In this document: one piece after another, positions 22,736 to 33,856 of the stretch | Position numbering within the stretch: position 1 is the first letter of the stretch | Layout of the letters: each line of letters begins with the position of its first letter | Assembly (NCBI GenBank): GCA_035771165.1 | Contig: JAWNZC010000314.1 | Location: forward strand, 848,501-912,500 | Direction of reading: 5' to 3' | Length of the DNA stretch: 64,000 nt | DNA from: Paragorgia papillata | Lineage: Eukaryota > Cnidaria > Anthozoa > Scleralcyonacea > Coralliidae | Position numbers and translations under genes: made by a program | The notes under the pieces: generated by a model | What the model was told of the DNA's origin: nothing | The model's input: the letters and a program-made list of their open reading frames with translations, nothing else | Databases searched by the model: none

Positions 22736-23349
22736 GCCTTTCGCTGTCGTTTTCGTTCATTTCGTTGCTGCCTTTTTGGCAGTCTTTGCTTCTAGTAATT
22801 CGTCCATTTCAAGGTTAGTATACATACACAGGTAATAAAATGTCTGTGAAACCGAAGAAATTGCGCGACGCCGGGAGAACAGCGGATGAGTGAGTATTAA
22901 AATCCGACCTGGGAAAAGGATGAGTACGAATTGCGTGGCCGTACCATAATTACTCGGGCTACTGTAGTTAGGCCGAGACTAGGTTTCGGCTCGGTATTGT
23001 CTGCGTGCGTGCGTGTGGGTCTGTTAGCTTTTTTGTGTAACTCTAACCAATGCGCGGCAATTAAATCGGGGCCAATCAAAGCTCACGAGCTGAGTGAAGG
23101 GTTGGTAATTAGTTTTTTGAACAAACGTTTAACTCTTTCCTGTCCGAATTGGTCTTTAGTATTTTATTCTGGCTAGCGCCAGACGATTTTATACACCTCT
23201 GGGGAAGCCCTCGGACAGGAATGAGTTAAGGTTGGGTAAAAATATTTTTAATATATAAAATATTAAAACAAAATTTGAAAATCTTTTTCAAAAAAGTTAT
23301 ATGCATTGCATATTAAACTAAAATATAACACAAAGAAATAGTAACTTAA

Positions 23350-24667
23350 ATTGCATGACTATGCACTGTCAGAGTCTTCTTCATCAGAGTCATCATTCAA
23401 TAAAAACTCTTCAACGTGGCTTCATCTGTGTTCAATGACCCAATCATTTTCAAGTACCAAATGTTTTTGAAAATGATCGGATCTTTGTCTCGTTCCTGAA
23501 CATTCTTAAAGTCCTACATCTTTATTGTTTGCAATGCTTTTTCCCCATATGAATTAGGGCAAATTTTGTCGATATCACCCCATGTAAAGCCATTGTCTGC
23601 CAGAAAGTTTCTAACATTCCTGACCAAAGAGACTCTCTTTTTCTTTTTACTTTTCTGCTCCTTTCTTTTTCGTTTCCTTTGCATTTCATAAGTTGATACG
23701 ACTGAGGTGCTAAACTTCTTTTGAAGACTTGTTGTGACAAAGTTTAAATTATCTTCGAAGCAAACCAGCTTTCCTTTTAGCTCTTTTACAGAGGAAAGGT
23801 ACCACATGAATTACCTCAGCTTCATTCTTTGCCCATCGCTTTACTTCATTGTCTCTATCATATAATTCTATGTCCCTTTTCTTCAGAATTTCCAGAAGTT
23901 CATCAGTTTTCACACAGGTAGACTTGATGTTTTCTAGTGCTCGACTGGCATGACTGACATCCTTCACAGTTGGAACATCAGGCATCTCCAAATACCTTTT
24001 GATCATAATCAGTTTTCTTTTGGAATCAATCCTTGTTCATAACCACTCATATTAGCTTCCAGGTTTCTTGATCTTCTGTGTAACATCCCAGTTGCTGCCT
24101 TGCTGGCCATTGAGATAACTTACAAACTGACTCGGCTTTGCTACGTAGGCAGACTCATAGATTTCTCTTGTGACATCATTATAAAATCTCATCTTATCTA
24201 TCTTCGGATGTGGTTTAAAAAATTTGTGCTATGGAGGTTTAGAATCAACAGCAGTTGTTCCTTTTTCCGAAACAAACTTTCCTTGGGAAAACGTTAAAAT
24301 TGTCTGTTTGAGATTTTTAGGTGCAGTACTCTTTGCTTGGGGTAATTCCTGAGCAACTGGCCTCTTGTTTACAGGTGCTTAACCAACTCAAACACTTCTG
24401 TAATTTAAGAACATGGCCCCGTTTTTCAATGCCTAAAGACTCTATCATATCATACCTGATATTTCATTCTCTTCTCGAAGACTTTAATAACTCCAAGTCA
24501 TTATATAGCCATGATCCTCAAAATTCTTAGCGTATTCTGATAAATTAATAGACCGTATCCAATTATTAAACAACTCATTTGCATTCATAGTTCTGGGGAT
24601 CTTCCGATTTGCAATTCTTGGAACGAGATTTCCCAGAACCACAGCCAGAACCGCGCCAAGGTCCAAG
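23350..24667 (-). pseudogene. Decayed SAM-domain gene copy, intronless
   Basis: On the minus strand a SAM-like domain runs from ~24580 (LFNNWIRSINLSEYAKNFED) through frameshifted blocks (ELLKVFEK; MIESLGIEKRGH) to ~24370. A helical region follows at ~24006-23750 (MIKRYLEMPDVPTVKDVSHA). A block rich in K/R is at ~23800-23520, and a short acidic tail (DDSDEEDSDS) lies near 23360-23390. At least five frameshifts or stops separate these blocks, and no introns are seen. It is most simply a processed pseudogene or old retrocopy of a host SAM-domain protein. The parent gene is not in the window. Confidence 0.55.
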
Positions 24668-24690
24668 GTCAGGGAAGATGCTACAAAATG

Positions 24691-25098
24691 GCTAATGCAG
24701 CTTCAAATTCAATCGGTAGAATAAGATTAGATCCGAATGCACTTAGAGGTAAAAACGATGCAAGAAAAGAGCTAACTGTCAATTACACAAAGTGTAGGAA
24801 TTAGTGTGATAAAATTAAAGCTGTTACAGTACATGCCCTAAGAGCTGATTCTACAGTGACCATTGAAGAGAAGCAGAAAGTTTACAGTGACAACCATGAA
24901 GAGTTTCAGCCTTGTATTAGTAGTGAAAGTGACTGTAGTGACAATGAATTGAATGATGTAGTGTATACCGACCTGGATTATGACAGTGACAGTGGGGAAC
25001 TGGAAGAAGAGCCAGCACCGATTATATTCAACCAGATATGGCAGGAGTGCAGGAACATGGAGGCTTGGGAATTTAATATAATAAGAAGGAATACATGA
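24691..25098 (+). pseudogene. Acidic ORF with one internal stop, unknown
   Basis: From ATGGCTAATGCAGC at 24688 the plus strand is open except for one TAG at about 24804. It encodes ~135 residues. The C-terminal half is strongly acidic (SESDCSDNEL; DYDSDSGELEEE), followed by a Trp-containing end and a stop at 25096-25098. I do not recognise it. It could be the first exon of a transposon gene or an orphan gene. It overlaps nothing convincing on the other strand. Confidence 0.35.
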
Positions 25099-25594
25099 CT
25101 GCATTTATATTCAGTTTGTACATCATGTAAGATTTATATAAGATATTTCTATTTCTTTAATATATACATATACATATTTATATGTTGTATATGTATGTGC
25201 ATATGTATATGTATAATTATGTATTTGTATATAAACATAGGTTAGAATATGGGTTGGGTAAAAAAAAAAGCTTCAGCAGGCAATGGTTGGGTAGGGAAAA
25301 TATCCATCATCCAAAGGGTTGGGTCATGCTTTTCTTCCCCAAGCATAAATAATGAACGCTCTCTTATTTTCGAAGAAAGACAATATTGCAATGCTGATAT
25401 ACTGACTGGTAACTATTTTTAAAATGACTTATAGTAAACTTGGAAGTGTGATCTACCACACTTTTTGTGCGTTAAATTATACGTTATATAGAATCATTGA
25501 AAAGTTGACAAATGGTTTTCAACTCGTTGGGCGATTTACCGTCTTCTAGGGACAAACAATCCTCTTCGGAAGACAAAAACAACGAGTAAATTAA

Positions 25595-26030
25595 TCGTCT
25601 GGCGTTAGACGGAGTAAAGTAGTCTGGCGTTAGATACAGTAAAATACTCTGGTGTTAGACAGATTAAAATAGTCTCACTCTGGCATTAGACAGAGTAAAA
25701 TAGCCTGGCGTTAGACAGAGTAAAATAGTCTGGCGGTCGACAGAGTAAAATAGTCTGGCGTTAGACAGTATAAAATCGTCTGGTGTTAGACAGAGTAAAG
25801 TAGTCTGGCGTTAAACACAGTAAATACTCTGGTGTTAGACAGATTAAAATAGTCTGGTGTTAGACAGAGTAAAATAGTCTGGTGTTATAGACAGAGTAAA
25901 ATAGTCTGTGTTAGACAGAGTAAAAAAATCTGGCTTTAGACACAGTAAAATACTCTGGTGTTAGACAGTAAAATAGTCTGATGTTAGACTGTAAAATAGT
26001 CTGGCGTTTATAGACAAAGTAAAATATATA
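25595..26030. repeat. ~25-bp minisatellite (AGTCTGGCGTTAGACAGAGT...)n
   Basis: About 17 imperfect copies of a unit reading AGTCTGGCGTTAGACAGAGT followed by AAAAT. Units vary by T/C and by small insertions. The GTCTGGCGTTAGAC part is itself an imperfect hairpin. Confidence 0.9.
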
Positions 26031-26279
26031 AGTGGTGACAAAAATGCATGTTTGTTAAGAATGACAAGTATATATTTCACAACATTTTTAAAGCAATTAA
26101 GTTTATTAGCAGTATACATACATGTGGTCATGCATTGACTGCCCATTTAAATAGGTGGTTGTAAAGTTGTATCTAATAAACCACGATCTGCATGCCCCAC
26201 GACATTTATTTTTTTAATATCAAGCGTTGACCTGTCATCTCATATTCTCATATGCTTATTTATATGTTCACTGAACTGG

Positions 26280-26441
26280 ATTAATAGACACTTGAATTTG
26301 CTTCAATTGGTGCGAACAATGGCTTGAAATCGAGGTTGAATATGAAGAATCATAGGGAATTCATTACGATTTCATTGCCAACTTCGAGTTTGTGCCATTG
26401 TTTCATAGGCATTGAAGCAAATTCAGGAAGTGTCTATTAGG
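26280..26441. mobile_element. Diverged foldback MITE
   Basis: AATAGACACTTGAATTTGCTTCAAT at the left is matched inverted by ATTGAAGCAAATTCAGGAAG plus TGTCTATT at the right. Similarity continues inward (ACAATGGC...). About 160 bp, non-coding, old. Confidence 0.55.
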
Positions 26442-26689
26442 CTAACTCTCTTCTAACAGGTTCAGCGCAATTTTCCCTTGCATTTTTGCACTTTTTACTT
26501 CCGCTACTATTCGTACTTCCGGTGAGTTGTTAGGCATGTTAGTTCTTTGCTCCTTTTGCTTTTGGAGTTGGACAAAAAGTTGAACAGCTTTGCCTTTTGA
26601 TCCAGGTGTTCTTGCACTTTGTTGGTAGATTTCGAAATAGACTGAGTGACTTTGTAGTTATAGAGCCTCTGGCAGGGCATGCGCTTATA

Positions 26690-26770
26690 TATAAACGCCC
26701 TGGTCTCTGCGGAGGACACCTCCGCACTTTGCCAGTAGCCCGAGTGAACGCCTGACCCAGCATTCGCCCC
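26690..26770. repeat. Dispersed repeat shared with 47868-47915
   Basis: The block GCACTTTGCCAGTAGCCCGA followed by GTGAACGCCTGACCCAG recurs at 47876-47912 with a few changes, directly upstream of a Gypsy gag start. This copy may be a solo LTR-end or leader fragment. Confidence 0.5.
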
Positions 26771-27099
26771 AAATATCAGGAAATTTCAGAACAACAAAAA
26801 GGAAATCTGGATTTCGATTGTGCAAGCACTGATTACTCGCCATTTTGTTTTGCTGATGGGATGGAGCTGCATGTGGTTGATTTCAAACAACCGTGCTCAG
26901 AATGAGCATTTGGGCGCAGGTATTTTTGCCACGATAAGCTACCCATTGTTGTTTATTAGTATATACTGTTGTTGGGCGATGTGCTTTTTATACGTGGGAA
27001 ACGAGTAACGGATATATAGTTTTGTAAAGTATAAACTGTAGAGAATTACACAAATAAAGGACTAGCTTTTAAACACGTATTAAAAGACGTAACATGTGT

Positions 27100-27560
27100 C
27101 ATGTGTAGGATTATTTAGTTTTAGCTGAAACCGTGAGGATTACCGGTGAGAAGTTTGAATTGCGTGACGAACAGCTAAAAGAGATTTGGCAAAGAAAATA
27201 ATCTTCGAGAAAGGGCCGCGATCTTGAATTTGCACGACGAAGATATGGCAACTTATCAAATTCCACCGCCTGAACAAATGAACTGCAAATATTCTTACAA
27301 ATTGGAACTGAAGACATTTGGCGAGTCATATGAAGATTACTTTAAAAGTTGCTACAGGACTTGATCAGAAAGACAAGAAAACTCAAGTCCCAACACTCAA
27401 AAGCGGATAGGAACCGAGTGCAAGAAGATTTTGAAACGCTTACAACTTTTCCGAAGATGACATGAAGGCAGAAGAATCCAAAGATAATCTTAGACAAACT
27501 CCAAGATAATTTCTTACCGGTGTGGTAAAGTTTGCAGGTTGTAATGTAATTAGAACATTG
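27100..27560 (+). pseudogene. Decayed coding segment, possibly retroelement gag
   Basis: Several plus-strand blocks (EIWQRK; SYEDYFKSCYRT; GVVKFAGCNVIRTLEHETRL) read in different frames with stops between them. The composition and spacing resemble a retroelement gag, but no diagnostic motif (zinc knuckle) is present. Function not claimed. Confidence 0.25.
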
Positions 27561-27855
27561 GAACATGAGACAAGGTTATTTTTAGGTAGGCAGCGTGAGA
27601 AAGGGACTGAGGAGAGACTAAATGGGATAAACACTTTGTTAATAAATCGAAAGCTTTATTTCTAGCTATGAGTGTCCTATTTACGTGGTCATGCACAATG
27701 CTGTATGTATATCATTCTCTACTTCTTGTCTATATCCTGTTACAAAGATTTGTCCCGTAGTATTACAAATTAATATTAACTCCTATCGTGACATCTTCCT
27801 TTCAATAAAACAGTAACAATCCTAGTCAAAATTGTTCTGACCCATTGATATTAAA

Positions 27856-27943
27856 TCTTGCTGGGTCCTTGGGACTTGCTGGGTCCTTGGGACTTGCTGG
27901 GTCCTTGGGACTTGCTGGGTCCTTGGGCCTTGCTGGGTCCTGG
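27856..27943. repeat. 18-bp minisatellite (CTTGCTGGGTCCTTGGGA)n
   Basis: Five near-perfect copies in tandem. Confidence 0.92.
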
Positions 27944-28500
27944 GTTAACAAAACAAATGAAGTGTAAAAATTTATTGTAAGTGTCAGTCCAATCCAGCCA
28001 CTCTATCGGTCACGTTGTATGGAGTCACCGAATCGGGCTGGTCTTATCGACAAACGTCCGCTGCGCGTTCGGTATCCCATATCCTCGTGATCTTCTACGT
28101 GTTCTGCATCTTCTTTCTCTGGTTTCGACTCTCTCTGTTCTTGTTGAATCTCATGAAAATAGGCGTTATCTTGGCATGTAATGGGTTGGGTTTCTGTTGT
28201 GTTCTCTGGCGTTGGTGTGTCTGCTTCCAACTCGGAATCCTGGGACAGTCTGCGTCTCCGTAGGTGTCTGCGGTTTCTGATGTATGTTCTGCCGTTTGCT
28301 TGTACTTCATAAGACCGAGGTCGTACCTTCTTCTGCACTTCTCCATCGATCGACTTCTTCCCTCCTAGGGCAAAAGGTTGGACTTTAACTCTGTCACCTT
28401 TGCGCAGTTGATCTAGTTCTTTTGCTCCTTTATTGTAGTACCGTTGCTGCTTGAGTTGTTCCTTGGCGATGTTTGCGTCCGTGTTCTCTGGCACATAGGG

Positions 28501-29154
28501 CTACAGGAGGTTTGTAGAAGTAGGAAGGGTTGTCTTCGTACGTCTATTCATCATTCTTTGGACTGGGCTAGAATTGTGTCCTTCTTGCGGTGTATTGCGA
28601 ATATTTAGGAGAGCCAAATAGAAATCGTTACCGCTTTCTCTGGTCGTTCGCAAGGTTTTCTTGGCTTGCTTTACAGCGGATTCAGCCTTGCCATTGGACT
28701 GAGGATGTTGTGGACTGGTGCGCGTGTGCTTAAACCCATATGTTTGTGCAAAAACTCGAAATTCTTCACAGTCGAATTGTGGTCCGTTGTCGGATACCAA
28801 TTCATCTGGTATCCCGTATCGAGCCATGTGTCCTTTCAGCTTCTTTGTGACTGTTTCGGATGTTGTGCTGTACACGCGGTCTGCTTCAAAGAAATTAGAA
28901 TAATAGTCCACCGTCACTAGATATTCCTTGTTTTCAAATTGAAAGAGATCTGTGGCGATCTTTGCCCGAGGGCGGTCAGGTACCTCGTGGTTTAAAAGCG
29001 GTTCTTTCTGCTGCCAAGTGGAAAACGTCATACAGGTTTCGCATCTGGAGATGTATTCTTTCACTTCGCTATTCATGTTGGGCCAGTAAACGCTTTCTCG
29101 TGCTCTTCTCAAGGTTGACTCTATTCCTTGGTGCGCTCTGTGTAGATCCTCCAT
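28501..29154 (-). pseudogene. Gypsy integrase
   Basis: An uninterrupted 217-residue frame. The N-terminal H2C2 finger is HRAHQGI...SRCETC. The catalytic core has D in ATDLFQF, D in VSDNGPQFD and E in NGKAESAVK, with the usual spacing. The H2C2 finger begins in this frame, but the C-terminal extension continues in another frame at 28494, so the gene is broken. Confidence 0.8.
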
Positions 29155-29432
29155 GGTTTCTCTCCTTGACTAATTCGTCTCGGATATGATAGTAGTTGCT
29201 TGCGGTTGGACGCAACCCATTCTTGCTCTCTGGCCACCCGATCTGGATGATTGTTTTGACTGCCTGTAGGACTTCATCCTTCTCTGTTTCAACCTTCAGC
29301 CTGGCCATCTTCTCTTCAGATGCTATCATCTGATTGATTTCGTCGATCACTGGAACGTGCTCTATTTTTTCCTCGAACTCTGATCTTGTTGGCAAGGTAC
29401 ATCTCTGATCCCTTCTTGTACTGGATGTCGAT

Positions 29433-30939
29433 ATCATATCCAGGGGCGGATCCAGGAATTTTCATACGTTAGTCAAAATTTTAGTTGTCAACACTCAGGG
29501 GGGGGGGGATTTTTTTGGGGGGGTTGTATGATTCATCAGAGAACAGACCAGGTATTCAGTATTAAATTAAAAATTAACTGGCTTAAAGCAGGAGTTTACA
29601 GTTTATTTCACATGATCGTATTACACCACACCATGCTGTCCGCTCAATTGATAGCCTAACATTAGCAACAAAATAGACTATAAAATACAATGCCACATAT
29701 TTAGTTCCGTGAATAAATATATAGAATAGATAATATATATTTATGACACTAGTCAATATGCCCATCAGTTAAAGCATTTTCTCCTGCAAAGCCAAAGGCA
29801 AGTTTGGCAGCCTGGCAGGTTATGATCGTATTACACCAGACCATGCTGTCGGTCTATTGATAGCCTAACAAAATAGACTAAATACAAATGTACAATGCCA
29901 CTTATTTTGTTCGGTCACTTCGGTGAATAAATATATAGAATAATCGATACCTAAGTCGAAATCTTTAGCTGATATTAATTGATATAATGCTGCTTTTATA
30001 ATGCATTTATATGATTTAGATATTAATAACCTTTTGACCGCAAAAATATGCTAATTTGGGTAAATTCCATCGAGATTATCATATACAAGCCTAAATATTA
30101 AAATCGGCGCACAGCTTGTTCTGTTAATAGACATTCTAACACAAGACAAAATATGTTTAATTTACCTTATAGCAGTACAGGACTTGTTCTTTTGATCTCG
30201 AACACACTTCGGGATTAAACTCTCGGCACCAAAATTTCTACTGAGGCAGAAGTTCGTGCTGTTTATCGCACTCAAAAGCTCTTCAACAGAACTCTTTGGC
30301 GAAGCGTCGATTCGCTTCATCAGATCAGCATAAATTTCTTGTAGACATTTTTTATCGTTCCCCGCAAACGCAGACTGAACAGTATCGTAAATACTACAAG
30401 ACATTGCTGTTTAAATTCTTTCTACTCTAACGTGGGACTTCGAATTGAACCTCAGTGGCCAAGCAGCGATCAGAAAGTCTGGATTCGTCATATCCCACGC
30501 TGCGAATCGGTCAAGATCGGTCAAAAAATGTGACCAATAAGAATACGAATATTTTTTGAATTAGCCAATCAGATAGCTTGTATACGAGCCCCTGATTCCT
30601 AAATCGGTCAGAACTCCCCACAGATCGGTCAAAATTGCTGATCTCCATGGAGATGAGCATATTGACCAATCAGATGGCTAGAATCTGACTCAGATCGGTC
30701 AAAACTCACGCGTAAGTCCGCTGTTCGTTGACTTGATAATATTACTTTACAGAAACTCAGCCGCAGCATGAAACTTGATAACTGGACTACAATGGTGCCG
30801 CTGCTTGAAAATAGATAACTCATCATAACTGGACTATCCATATCATTCGAATTTTAATTAATTAACTATTTAACTGCGCAATTTTTACGTTAGTCGCGTG
30901 ACTGGTTTGACGACCCCTAGATCCGCCCCTGATCATATC
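29433..30939. mobile_element. hAT-type non-autonomous insertion with 8-bp target duplications
   Basis: The element proper is 29441-30931 (1,491 bp). It begins CAGGGGCGGATCC and ends GATCCGCCCCTG, a 12-bp inverted repeat starting with the CAGGG typical of hAT elements. The flanks are ATCATATC on both sides (29433-29440 and 30932-30939), an exact 8-bp duplication as expected for hAT. The interior has two ~120-bp direct copies (29609-29729, 29820-29945) and several GATCGGTCAAAA motifs near the right end. There is no complete transposase. Confidence 0.9.
30169..30404 (-). CDS. Single first-exon-like ORF inside the hAT element
   Basis: On the minus strand, ATG at 30404 opens 78 codons (MSCSIYDTVQSAFAGNDKKC...) and runs to an AAG/GTAAAT donor-like site at ~30169, followed within three codons by a stop. 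It lies 530 bp from one terminus. It is either the 5' exon of the element's own lost transposase or a captured host exon. It has an RNFGAESLIP block that I do not recognise as a known domain. Confidence 0.4.
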
Positions 30940-32028
30940 GCTGTAGTCGCGCATGAACATCTTCTGAAGGCGTCTTGGTGCTGAGACCAGGGGCTTTCCA
31001 AATATCGTTTCTAGAGGTTTGTGATCTGAATCCACGACGACTTTTCTCCCGTACGTGTATTGATGGAACCGTTCCACCCCAAAGACAATGGCCAAAAGTT
31101 CCTTTTCAATTTGAGCGTAGTTGGTTTCTGTGGTTGTAAGAGCTCTGCTCGCATATGCGATTGGTTTCCCTTCTTGCAATAGTGACACGCCCAGGCATTT
31201 CTCGCTTGCGTCGCATTGTAGCCGCAGGGGTTTCTCGGGTTCGTAGTACTTCAACAGAGGTGGTTTTGAGACGAGTACCTTGATGTCGTTGAATGCGTTG
31301 TCGTGAATTTCTGACCAGTGAAATTCGTGCGCTTTTCTTGTCAGTTGGCGTAGCGGTTCTGATGCATCTGACAATTTCGGAAGGAATTTTGCGAGATAGT
31401 TTGTCATCCCCAAGATTCGCCTCACTCCCTGTACGTCTTGTGGTTTTGTCATATGGAGTATCGCTTCTACCTTGGATGGGTCTGCCTGTACTCCATCTGC
31501 GGTGAGCAAATGACCAATGTATGCCATCGATGTTTTCTTGAGCTCAATCTTTGACTCGTTTAGCTTGATTCCTCTTTCGCGACACCGTCTTAGCAGGGCC
31601 TCTAGCTTGGCGTCGTGGTCTTAGTTGACCACTTCATGTCGTCCGCCACCGTCCTCACTCCATCGAGGCCTTCAATAGCTTGGTCCAGGCGCCTCTGGAA
31701 GATCTCTCCTGCTGGTGAGATTCCAAAGGGCATCTGGTCCATTTGTAACGACCAAACGGAGTGTTAAACGTGGTTAGCAGAGACGATTCTTGATCTAGTT
31801 TGATCTGCCAGTAGCCTTTCTTGGAGTCCACCTTGGTAAACACCTTCGCGTTGGTCAAATCTGGGAGGACTTCTTCAATCGTCGGAATTGGGTAATGGCA
31901 CCTCTTTAATGCTTTATTTAGTGGTTGTGGGTCAAGGCAAAGTCGTTTTTTCCCATTGCTCTTCTTGTTGACTACAATTGAGCTCACCCAGTCAGTGGGT
32001 TCCACGACCTTCTTGCGTTGACCATTGA

Positions 32029-32707
32029 CCTGCTACGCAGGCTACTTAAGATTTGATTTATTGGATTTCCCCCCGTTATTTTCTATAATTTTAAATCGGT
32101 ATTTGTAGTCAACATATAGCTAATAAAACGTCAAATTTATCACTAAATTTATTTGGACAATATCCAGGTTTGATAAAATGCGCTATTGGAAACACGATTT
32201 AAAACTTTTAGATTTTTCTCCAAATGCCATTTCAAAGGTCCAAATTTCAACAATTTTCCGGGGGTGCATGCCCCCGGACCCCCCACGAATGGAGACCCAT
32301 CATAACAAGTTATGTCATTCCCCGACAAATCTGAAATCTGTAAATTTGTCCTGATTAAGTGGGCTAGGGTTCCCCGAGAGGGAAGCCCTAGCCACCATCA
32401 GGTTAGCCCACCATCTGCTAATTTTCCTGCTGAAGAGCAGGGAAATTAGCAGAAAATGTCTATACTAGGATTAATTCGAGATTCAAAACCGCCATTTTGT
32501 CGCCCTAGACCCCAACAAACTTGTTTACAACACAGTTTTTGGTGCATGATCAGACAAATTGCCCAAATTGCAAATTGCATCGAGTAATTCTTTTCTCGTG
32601 AAAAGTAAAAACTGTCCTTCCGTGTCATTATCAATCCTCCATGTTTATATTGGTTTGTCTTTCCCGCAATTTTCCCGCAATTAATTACATCACTACGACT
32701 AACTCAG
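32029..32707. other. No gene; two short hairpins
   Basis: GGGCTAGGGTTCCCCGAGAG with its complement (32361-32390) and CTGCTAATTTTCCTGCTGAA with its complement (32415-32455) form hairpins. No ORF support. Confidence 0.4.
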
Positions 32708-33745
32708 GCATAGCCTGGTACCCTGGCCCAATTTCAAAAGAAATATGGGCCAGGTAACCACTAATTTCATTCACGCGTCATCAGGGCTAAATCCACTTAT
32801 GACGATTGCAGTTTTACTCATAGCCACTAAAAACGCGCGAAATTTTAACCAATAGAGCGTTTTCACTCACGTGATCGGTGGCCCCATTGGGGTGGTGAAA
32901 CAATACGAAATATTTGAATAAGAAACAGCTAATTCCCATACCGTACACCAATATGGCCGCCATTTCACAACCTCGTACCCAGGGCATTTTGCCTCCACGT
33001 TGCGAGGTCGGCGAAAATGGCCCTGGCATCGGCTGGTCACGTGACACCCAGAATTTTGGGGTGTTATGGCAAGAAAATTTATGCGGTCTTTGTGTTTTGT
33101 TTTTGTATAATACGTATACATGAATAATAAATGAGAAATATTTAACGCTCTGCCGACTCACTCATGTGAACCTTTATCATAAAAGCAACTGGCTAGCGTT
33201 ATTCTTCATACTCCCACGTTTATCCAGGATACATGTAAATGTCATGAACAAACATATATCTAATGTTGTTCTTGACTTTAACTAAAGCTATCGTTAATCG
33301 TTTCCATTCTTTGGGTAAACTTCGCAGAGTCGGTCTATCACAATTCAAATTTTCATAAATAAATTACACTCTATCTGAATTAATCGAGTTCTTAAACCGG
33401 CCAATCAGATTATAGAATCGACCAGCCGATGCCAGGGCCATTTTCGCCGACCTCGCAACGTGGAGGCAAAATGCCCTGGGTACGAGGTTGGCCATTTCAT
33501 TGTTTTGGTACACCAATATGGCCGCCGTGACGTCAGATGAAAACGCTCTGTATAGGATGGCCTGGTACCCTGGTCCAATTTCAAAAGAAATATGGGCCAG
33601 GTAATTTAACCACTAATCTCATTCTCGTGTCATCAGGGCTAAATCCACTTAGACGATTGCAGTTTTACTCATAGCCACTAAAAACGCGCGAAATTTCAAC
33701 CAATAGGAAAGCAGAAGTCTTTAGTGGTTACCAGGCTATATATAG
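32708..33745. mobile_element. Nested MITEs: three families inside one kilobase
   Basis: Family A (AGCCTGGTACCCTGG...ACCAATAG) is present twice in direct orientation, at 32708-32853 and 33562-33745. Only the right copy has its far end (TTAGTGGTTACCAGGCTA). Family B (AGAGCGTTTTCA...) is inverted at ~32855 and ~33553. Inside B, family C is inverted: CGTACCCAGGGCATTTTGCC and ~45 more bases at 32976-33036 are matched at ~33421-33486. A C end also occurs alone at 37049. None carries a transposase. Confidence 0.75.
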
Positions 33746-33784
33746 GAGAGCAGAAGTCTTCAGCGCTCACTCGGGTATCTCAAT

Positions 33785-33813
33785 ACTTCCGGTATAGCAA
33801 AGTTGTGACGTCA
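33785..33813 (+). promoter_or_regulatory. ETS and CRE sites upstream of the SLOG-like gene
   Basis: ACTTCCGG (33785-33792), a consensus ETS site, and TGACGTCA (33806-33813), a perfect CRE, lie 44-72 bp before the ATG at 33857, with no TATA box. This arrangement is typical of broadly expressed animal genes. It lies just downstream of the MITE cluster. Confidence 0.6.
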
Positions 33814-33856
33814 CTGTACGTTAACGTATCTAACGTTCCACTTCCACAACACAATA

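Larger units (their letters stand above)
28003..32028 (-). mobile_element. Gypsy/Ty3 LTR retrotransposon pol, split by a hAT insertion
   Basis: Minus-strand order: reverse transcriptase start at 32005 (TDWVSSIVV; CLDP-PLNKALKR), the connection and RNase H down to 30940 (ILGMTNYLAKFLP; YAQIEKELLAIVFG; DSDHKPLE; RRLQKMFM). A 1,491-bp insertion follows (29441-30931), then the RNase H end, the H2C2 zinc finger and the integrase. The integrase DDE residues are visible (ATDLFQF, VSDNGPQF, NGKAESAVK), with the C-terminal tail to 28003. A frameshift/stop lies near 31600-31655, where the RT catalytic box should be, and others near 29154 and 28500. The 5' part (gag, protease, LTR) is lost at 32028. It resembles the K02A2.6-like Gypsy group. 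Confidence 0.85.

Noticed and set aside
25595..26030. Regular ~25-bp repeats as a CRISPR array
   Set aside because: There are no unique spacers. The units are continuous tandem copies in a eukaryotic context.
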